From: Candidatus Uhrbacteria bacterium
GTDB taxonomy: Bacteria > Patescibacteriota > Patescibacteriia > UBA9934 > GWF2-40-263
NCBI GenBank assembly: GCA_003511125.1
Contig: DOJV01000025.1
Location: 1 to 15,996, forward strand
Reading direction: 5' to 3'
DNA length: 15,996 bases
Numbering within the stretch: the stretch's first letter is position 1; each line of letters starts with the position of its first letter. Below the pieces are notes generated by a model. That model searched no databases, was not told the DNA's origin, and worked only from the letters and a program-made list of their open reading frames with translations. The translations under genes and the position numbers were made by a program. This document shows positions 11,930 to 15,996 of this stretch, piece after piece.

Positions 11930-14071
11930 TTAAATTCCCTCTCGTCTCAGCCAACCAATCACTGCTTTTATTTCTCCATAGCTAACGTCATCACCCAAAG
12001 CTATTTTTAACGGAGTCAAAGCATCTGACCCATACTGTTTAATTACGGCAGTTATCCGTGGAATTTTTTCGGCCGAAACCAATTCTTCTACATTGAGACT
12101 GCCGGTGAAAACATAAAAAGCCAAATGTCCTTCAATGGTTTGAACAGTGAGTTCACGAGAAGTGGCAATTTCGGCGATTGTTTTACCGCTTTTAAAGAAC
12201 TCTAGACTAACAGCTTTGGTGTCGCTGTCTTTTTCGGTTTTGGTTTTTCGGAAACGTTTAGGGATCTTTTCGGAAATTCTTGAAAATAAATCTCTGGCCT
12301 GGCAATAAGAAGTAACCGTCTCAAGAAAAATCTGTCCATACTTCGCTAATTTAACCTCGCCAAAACCGGAAATTTTAACCAGTTCGTCTTGATTCTGTGG
12401 TAAAAAAGTGGCCAATTCCAACAAAGTAGCGTCAGAAAAAATAATGTAAGGCGGGACGTTTTCTTGATGAGCTAAATGACTGCGAAGATTTTTCAATTCA
12501 ACAAACAATTCTTTTTCAAAAGTCTTTTCAGAATCCGAAACCGTTTTTTTAGAAACAATATTAGTTAAAAACACCTTTTCAAAACCCGAAAGTACAGCCT
12601 GACTTTTTTCGGTCAGACTCAAAACCGGATATTCATCGCCAATTTGTTTTAAAAACCCCAGGCCAATTAGATTTTTTAAAAAACCCAGCCAGTCTTCTTT
12701 AGAAAATTCCGAACCCGAACCATATTCCAAAAGTGGTTTGTGAAAATCCCTAATTTTTTCCGACTTAGAACCGCGAATAAAATCAACGGTATAAAGCAGA
12801 CCAAAACGATTGCCCAACGCAGCCACAGCCGCTAAAGCCTTACGAGCAATTTCCGTTCCATCAACTTGTTCATAATCATTCAAACAAAAATCACAACTGG
12901 CACAATTATCAGCCGCCACTTCGCCAAAATAATTAAGAATGGTTCGACGACGACAAGAGTTATTTTCGCAAAGATCGGCCATTTTTGAAAGTTTATTCAA
13001 CATTATTCGTGATTGTTCGGGATTATCTTCGATGGTTACAAAACCTTTAAGCTTAGCTACGTCGCCGGCGCTGTAAAACAAAATAGCGTCACTCTTAAGA
13101 CCATCGCGACCGGCTCGGCCGGTTTCTTGATAATAGCTCTCGATATTTTTTGGTAAATCGGCATGAATCACAAATCGCACGTTTGATTTGTTAATACCCA
13201 TACCAAAAGCAATGGTGGCGACAATTATTTTTACTTCATCTCTGATAAAAAGATTTTGGTGGCGACTGCGCTTAGCCGAATCAAGACCGGCATGGTACGG
13301 CTTGGCCGAAAAGCCCTCGGCCGACAGTTTTAAAGCCAGACTTTCGGCCGAATTACGCGAAAGAACATAAACAATTCCCGAGTCGTCACGATGTTTATCA
13401 AGATAATCAACTAAACGACTATAATAACCGCGTTTGGGCTCAATAAAATAATGGATGTTGGGACGGTTAAAACTGGAGACAAAAGTGTTGGGTTGGCGAA
13501 ACTCAAGTTTGTTCAAAATATCTTCGCGAGTTAAACGATCGGCTGTAGCGGTTAAAGCAATGATCGGCACGTTGGGAAATTCTTTTTTAAGTGAAGACAA
13601 CATGCGATACTCGGGACGAAAATCATGGCCCCAATGCGAGATACAATGAGCTTCGTCGATGGCAAAAAGCGAGACATTTAATCTTTGCAAAAAAGAAATG
13701 AACTGTTGAGCATTATTAAAAAGCCGCTCCGGAGCAATGTAAAGAAGTTTTAATTCTCCGCGTAACAATTGCGAGTAAACCGCCGATTGCTCGTCGTAAG
13801 AAAGGGAGGAGTTTAGATAAGCTGCTGAAATTCCATTAACTCGCAAAGCATCAACCTGGTCTTTCATGAGCGAAATGAGCGGCGAAATAACCACCGTGAG
13901 TCCATCAAAAATCAAAGCTGGAATCTGATAACAAAGCGATTTACCACCACCGGTCGGCATTAACACCAAAGCGTCCTGCCCAGCCAAAATGGTTTCAATA
14001 ATCTTTTCTTGCTCAAAACGAAAATCCTCGTAACCGAATTTTTCTTTTAGAATTTGGAGTGGAGTGGACAT
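11930..14071 (-). CDS. recQ: ATP-dependent DNA helicase RecQ
   Basis: 713 residues, 3'-5' DNA helicase acting in recombination and fork repair. Helicase domain: a RecQ motif 0 region with FRFEQEK, Walker A MPTGGGKSLCYQIP (GKS at 43-45), DEAHCISHWGHDFRPEY (DEAH 138-141), motif V IVATIAFGMGINKSNVRFV and motif VI YYQETGRAGRDG. The zinc-binding RQC region has CENNSCRRRTILNYFGE and NCASCDFC. A winged-helix part follows, then an HRDC domain (LRSHLAHQENVPPYIIFSDA, SGFGEVKLAKYG). The C-terminus has a further helix-turn-helix unit (SGKTIAEIATSRELTVQTIE) seen in several bacterial RecQ proteins. All catalytic motifs are intact. It is preceded by a leader of about 150 bases rich in inverted repeats and by a TTGACA promoter, with no Shine-Dalgarno at the ATG. 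Confidence 0.96.
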   Translation of the reverse strand: MSTPLQILKEKFGYEDFRFEQEKIIETILAGQDALVLMPTGGGKSLCYQIPALIFDGLTVVISPLISLMKDQVDALRVNGISAAYLNSSLSYDEQSAVYSQLLRGELKLLYIAPERLFNNAQQFISFLQRLNVSLFAIDEAHCISHWGHDFRPEYRMLSSLKKEFPNVPIIALTATADRLTREDILNKLEFRQPNTFVSSFNRPNIHYFIEPKRGYYSRLVDYLDKHRDDSGIVYVLSRNSAESLALKLSAEGFSAKPYHAGLDSAKRSRHQNLFIRDEVKIIVATIAFGMGINKSNVRFVIHADLPKNIESYYQETGRAGRDGLKSDAILFYSAGDVAKLKGFVTIEDNPEQSRIMLNKLSKMADLCENNSCRRRTILNYFGEVAADNCASCDFCLNDYEQVDGTEIARKALAAVAALGNRFGLLYTVDFIRGSKSEKIRDFHKPLLEYGSGSEFSKEDWLGFLKNLIGLGFLKQIGDEYPVLSLTEKSQAVLSGFEKVFLTNIVSKKTVSDSEKTFEKELFVELKNLRSHLAHQENVPPYIIFSDATLLELATFLPQNQDELVKISGFGEVKLAKYGQIFLETVTSYCQARDLFSRISEKIPKRFRKTKTEKDSDTKAVSLEFFKSGKTIAEIATSRELTVQTIEGHLAFYVFTGSLNVEELVSAEKIPRITAVIKQYGSDALTPLKIALGDDVSYGEIKAVIGWLRREGI

Positions 14072-14187
14072 AGATTACTAGCGGGGGAGATTGGAGTTTT
14101 AAATAAAACAACCCCCAATTATAAATTCTAAAAAACAAAAAGTTTTTAGATCCACAATTCCGGGGGATCCGAATTGTTGGAACCGAT
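14072..14187 (-). promoter_or_regulatory. Structured leader of recQ
   Basis: Two inverted-repeat structures lie in the leader. The first is ACAATTC / GAATTGT (14153-14177), extended by TCC/GGA with a bulge; on the minus strand a T-rich stretch (ACTTTTTGTTTTTTAG) follows it, so it resembles an attenuator. The second pairs GGGGG/CCCCC and GTTTT/AAAAC (about 14080-14117) just before the start codon. No protein-coding sequence is evident in 14072-14380. Confidence 0.45.
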
Positions 14188-14228
14188 AACTTTGAATTTG
14201 CTGACAAGAACAACAATCTGATAATTAC

Positions 14229-14256
14229 ACCTTAGCAGAATTTATAATTTTGTCAA
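14229..14256 (-). promoter_or_regulatory. Probable recQ promoter
   Basis: On the minus strand, a perfect -35 TTGACA (14251-14256), a 16-base spacer and a poor -10 TAAGGT (14229-14234). The weak -10 leaves the call uncertain. Confidence 0.45.
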
Positions 14257-14293
14257 TGATCAAATTGTGGAAAAACTGTTAAATCTTTTTCTT

Positions 14294-14321
14294 AAAAAAT
14301 TTGCCAGCAAAGATCTTTTTT
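14294..14321 (-). terminator. Weak terminator after the 430-residue gene
   Basis: On the minus strand, TTTG-CTGG-CAAA is followed by TTTTTT, with A-run/T-run extension of the stem. The core is only four pairs plus A-T pairs. Confidence 0.4.
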
Positions 14322-14380
14322 AACAACATTAAAATATTAGCCATAAGAAAGTCTGAAAAACTTACCAATCCGACAAACAA

Positions 14381-15673
14381 CTATTCAAAAATATTCGTTG
14401 ATCTTGTCAGAGCCCGAACACGCCTATCTTTACTTAAATCATGACCGAAAACTTGCTGAAAATAATCGACAATTTTTGTTTTCCGAACATTAGCCATTTT
14501 CCCTTCAGCGGCAATCAATGGCAGTCGATAAATTTTTTGTTCAGCGGAAATACCTATCAAAACTCCCATATTTTGAAGATCTAACTTTTGACCAGGTTTC
14601 CAATTTTTAACCGCGTCGAGTCTACCATCTAATAAAGCAGATAATTCCTTAAACAAAGCCGCTTTTACCTCTGGGGTTACCAATTTCCTGGCATCCTCGA
14701 CAGGATTTTTTATATCGGCTTCATTCAATAAATCAGCAACTTCTTTAAAGGACGGGACTGGTTTTTTCTCAATCTTTGCTTTCGGAATTTCAGGTTTGAT
14801 TATAACAGGAGTTTCTGATTTTTTCCCAGCCGATCCTGAATTACCTCCAGCTATTTCTTGTGCCGCAATAGTTTTTTCATGAATAGCAATTACTTCTTCC
14901 GGGTTTTTCTCCTGCCCAAAACACTCTTTACACAAAGCTTGGCGCAAGGCCTGTAAATTCTTTAAAAGAATCAACCCCGAAGAAACCCGGTCTTTTAAAT
15001 CTTCATCGGAATCATGAAATCTATTCAAATCGTCAACCGATAAATCTAATTTTGATCTTTCATCAAGAATCTTTTGAGTCAAAACTCTCAACCCGCGATC
15101 AATAGTAAGCAGGGAACCAATTTTATCTTCCGAACCATCCTTCGTGTCCAAAAAAAGTTTAGAATCAATACTCAGAAAAAAACCAAAAAAACTCTGATCT
15201 ATTTGTTTCTTTAATTTTCCCAAACTACGATCAAGAGAAGCTGCCCGGCCGGTAAAATCCAAAGCAGGCGGATATCTCTCAAACATCACCTCTAAAACCT
15301 GCAAGGCCTTTTCTCTTTTATTTTTTAAAACCGAAACAACCTCTGGACCAAGAACTTTCTGATCTATCCAAAAAGCGAGTTCTGACATATCGGCCAAAGG
15401 CTCTAAAAGATCGTCGTGTTCTTTTGTCACTGAACCTCTTTCTTCTTTCAAAGCTCGCATCAACGGCCCTTGATAGGACTGAATTGTCGCATCTTGTGCT
15501 TCATACCCTTCGGTAATAACCCGAACAGCAACCAAGACTTCCTGCCTTTTTTTTGTCCTTTCTTGTTGTTCTAAGATTCTTGCATCGTTCTGCGGCTTCT
15601 CACCTTTACCCGGAATATCTTCTCTTCCATGAGAGTAATCTTTTTGATCGTTTGTTGATCTTTCTGTAGACAT
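14381..15673 (-). CDS. Helical, partly coiled-coil protein of unknown function
   Basis: 430 residues, not recognised. There is no signal peptide or membrane segment, so it is probably cytoplasmic. The first 35 or so residues are polar and likely disordered. Residues about 36-262 are highly charged and helical with heptad-like leucine spacing, for example LKNKREKALQVLEVMFERY and LILLKNLQALRQALCKECF. A Gly/Ser linker (about 277-288) and a Pro/Lys-rich hinge (about 290-310) lead to a smaller C-terminal domain that ends VFGHDLSKDRRVRALTRST. The two parts could be a helical scaffold and a small globular domain. It carries only two cysteines, in CKEC at about 252-255. It is a single-gene unit, with terminators before and after it, and AT-rich like the host. 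Confidence 0.75.
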   Translation of the reverse strand: MSTERSTNDQKDYSHGREDIPGKGEKPQNDARILEQQERTKKRQEVLVAVRVITEGYEAQDATIQSYQGPLMRALKEERGSVTKEHDDLLEPLADMSELAFWIDQKVLGPEVVSVLKNKREKALQVLEVMFERYPPALDFTGRAASLDRSLGKLKKQIDQSFFGFFLSIDSKLFLDTKDGSEDKIGSLLTIDRGLRVLTQKILDERSKLDLSVDDLNRFHDSDEDLKDRVSSGLILLKNLQALRQALCKECFGQEKNPEEVIAIHEKTIAAQEIAGGNSGSAGKKSETPVIIKPEIPKAKIEKKPVPSFKEVADLLNEADIKNPVEDARKLVTPEVKAALFKELSALLDGRLDAVKNWKPGQKLDLQNMGVLIGISAEQKIYRLPLIAAEGKMANVRKTKIVDYFQQVFGHDLSKDRRVRALTRSTNIFE

Positions 15674-15730
15674 AAAAAAGCGTTGAGAAATTTAACACCT
15701 TAAGTCTACCACTATTTCTTGTTTTTTAAC

Positions 15731-15758
15731 AAAAACCGCAAGTTAATCGCGGTTTTTT
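15731..15758. terminator. Bidirectional hairpin terminator
   Basis: AAAAACCGC (15731-15739) / GCGGTTTTT (15749-15757), 9-base loop. T-runs on both strands. It lies between two minus-strand genes, behind the GC-rich terminator at 15800-15832. Confidence 0.75.
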
Positions 15759-15790
15759 CTTGGCCTTTTTATAATTAAAAGTGAGGTAAA

Positions 15791-15832
15791 AAAACAAGAC
15801 CGCCCTACGAGAGAGTGCGATCTCGTGGGCGG
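15791..15832 (-). terminator. GC-rich terminator of the right-edge gene
   Basis: Stem CCGCCC-(T)-ACGAGA (15800-15812) / TCTCGTGGGCGG (15821-15832), 12 pairs and one bulged T, 8-base loop. On the minus strand it is followed by TTGTTTTTTT. It begins two bases after the stop codon of the edge frame. Confidence 0.8.
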
Positions 15833-15833
15833 G

Positions 15834-15977
15834 TTAAGGGGCGAAGAGGATGTCCTTGGCGACGTTCGCAGCTTGCGCCGCGGTCGTGCACCATCCGATC
15901 ACAGCCTCCGTGGCTCCCGCGAACTTGTCGGGGTGCACACTTCGGATGTACCGGAGGTAGGACTTGAAAGCTTCGGA
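15834..15977 (-). pseudogene. Partial J-domain-like reading frame in a GC-rich island
   Basis: The minus-strand frame ending at TAA 15834-15836 reads SEAFKSYLRYIRSVHPDKFAG and continues with an Ala-rich helix AAQAANVAKDILFAP. The order helix, HPDK, helix matches helices II and III of a J-domain (DnaJ) around the invariant HPD that stimulates Hsp70. Helix I and any start codon are missing: the frame meets TGA at 15978-15980, 17 bases from the window edge, where the sequence also turns less GC-rich. This may be a truncated gene, a frameshift or an assembly edge. Composition is GC-rich, unlike the AT-rich gene next to it, with its own GC-rich terminator. Another frame (15805-15987) is open for 60 codons but shows no recognisable protein. 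Confidence 0.5.
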
Positions 15978-15996
15978 TCAAGCGCAATTTAGCTGG

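Noticed and set aside
14013..14216. 67-codon minus-strand frame in the recQ leader
   Set aside because: It overlaps the recQ start in another phase, crosses the inverted repeats and shows no protein-like pattern.

Overview
The window looks like a piece of a Candidate Phyla Radiation (Patescibacteria, Parcubacteria-like) genome. This is an inference from content: compact, mostly low-GC genes; a DUF5320/DUF134 pair; a decayed GxxExxR-family gene; a tiny lysine-rich basic protein; an endonuclease Q-like PHP protein; a stand-alone GlmU nucleotidyltransferase half; and few clear Shine-Dalgarno sites. No rRNA, ribosomal protein or other marker gene is present to fix the lineage.

Layout, left part (plus strand, 1-5383). 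A partial dispersed repeat is followed by a D-2-hydroxyacid dehydrogenase, a membrane-anchored CPHC thioredoxin-fold protein that overlaps a CPVC multi-pass membrane protein, and a helical protein of unknown function. Next comes a Phd/RelE-type toxin-antitoxin pair with a palindromic operator. Then follows a redox operon: DUF5320 glycine-rich protein, DUF134 HTH protein, cytoplasmic-type thioredoxin (WCPGC), and a fusion of an exported CPHC domain to a DsbD/CcdA-like membrane domain. The operon starts at a strong promoter with an inverted repeat and ends at a strong terminator.

Middle part (5384-9210). Minus-strand genes are a flavodoxin-fold NAD(P)H:quinone reductase, tRNA-Ala(TGC) with encoded CCA, and a strikingly GC-rich membrane-anchored lytic transglycosylase with its own promoter and terminator. 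Divergent from the last is an exported L,D-transpeptidase carrying FG-GAP-like repeats, then a 29-residue lysine-rich peptide with the best ribosome binding site in the window.

Right part (minus strand, 9236-15996). Endonuclease Q-like PHP protein, a GxxExxR pseudogene, a GlmU-type nucleotidyltransferase with a 35-residue CxxC membrane micro-ORF upstream, RecQ helicase behind a structured leader, a 430-residue helical protein of unknown function, and at the edge a second GC-rich island holding the tail of a J-domain-like reading frame (HPDK) with its own terminator.

Two themes stand out. First, at least four CxxC proteins here could pass electrons from cytoplasmic thioredoxin through a DsbD-like membrane core to extracytoplasmic CPHC domains. 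Second, two minus-strand GC-rich islands in an AT-rich background, each closed by a GC-rich terminator, look like independently acquired expression units.
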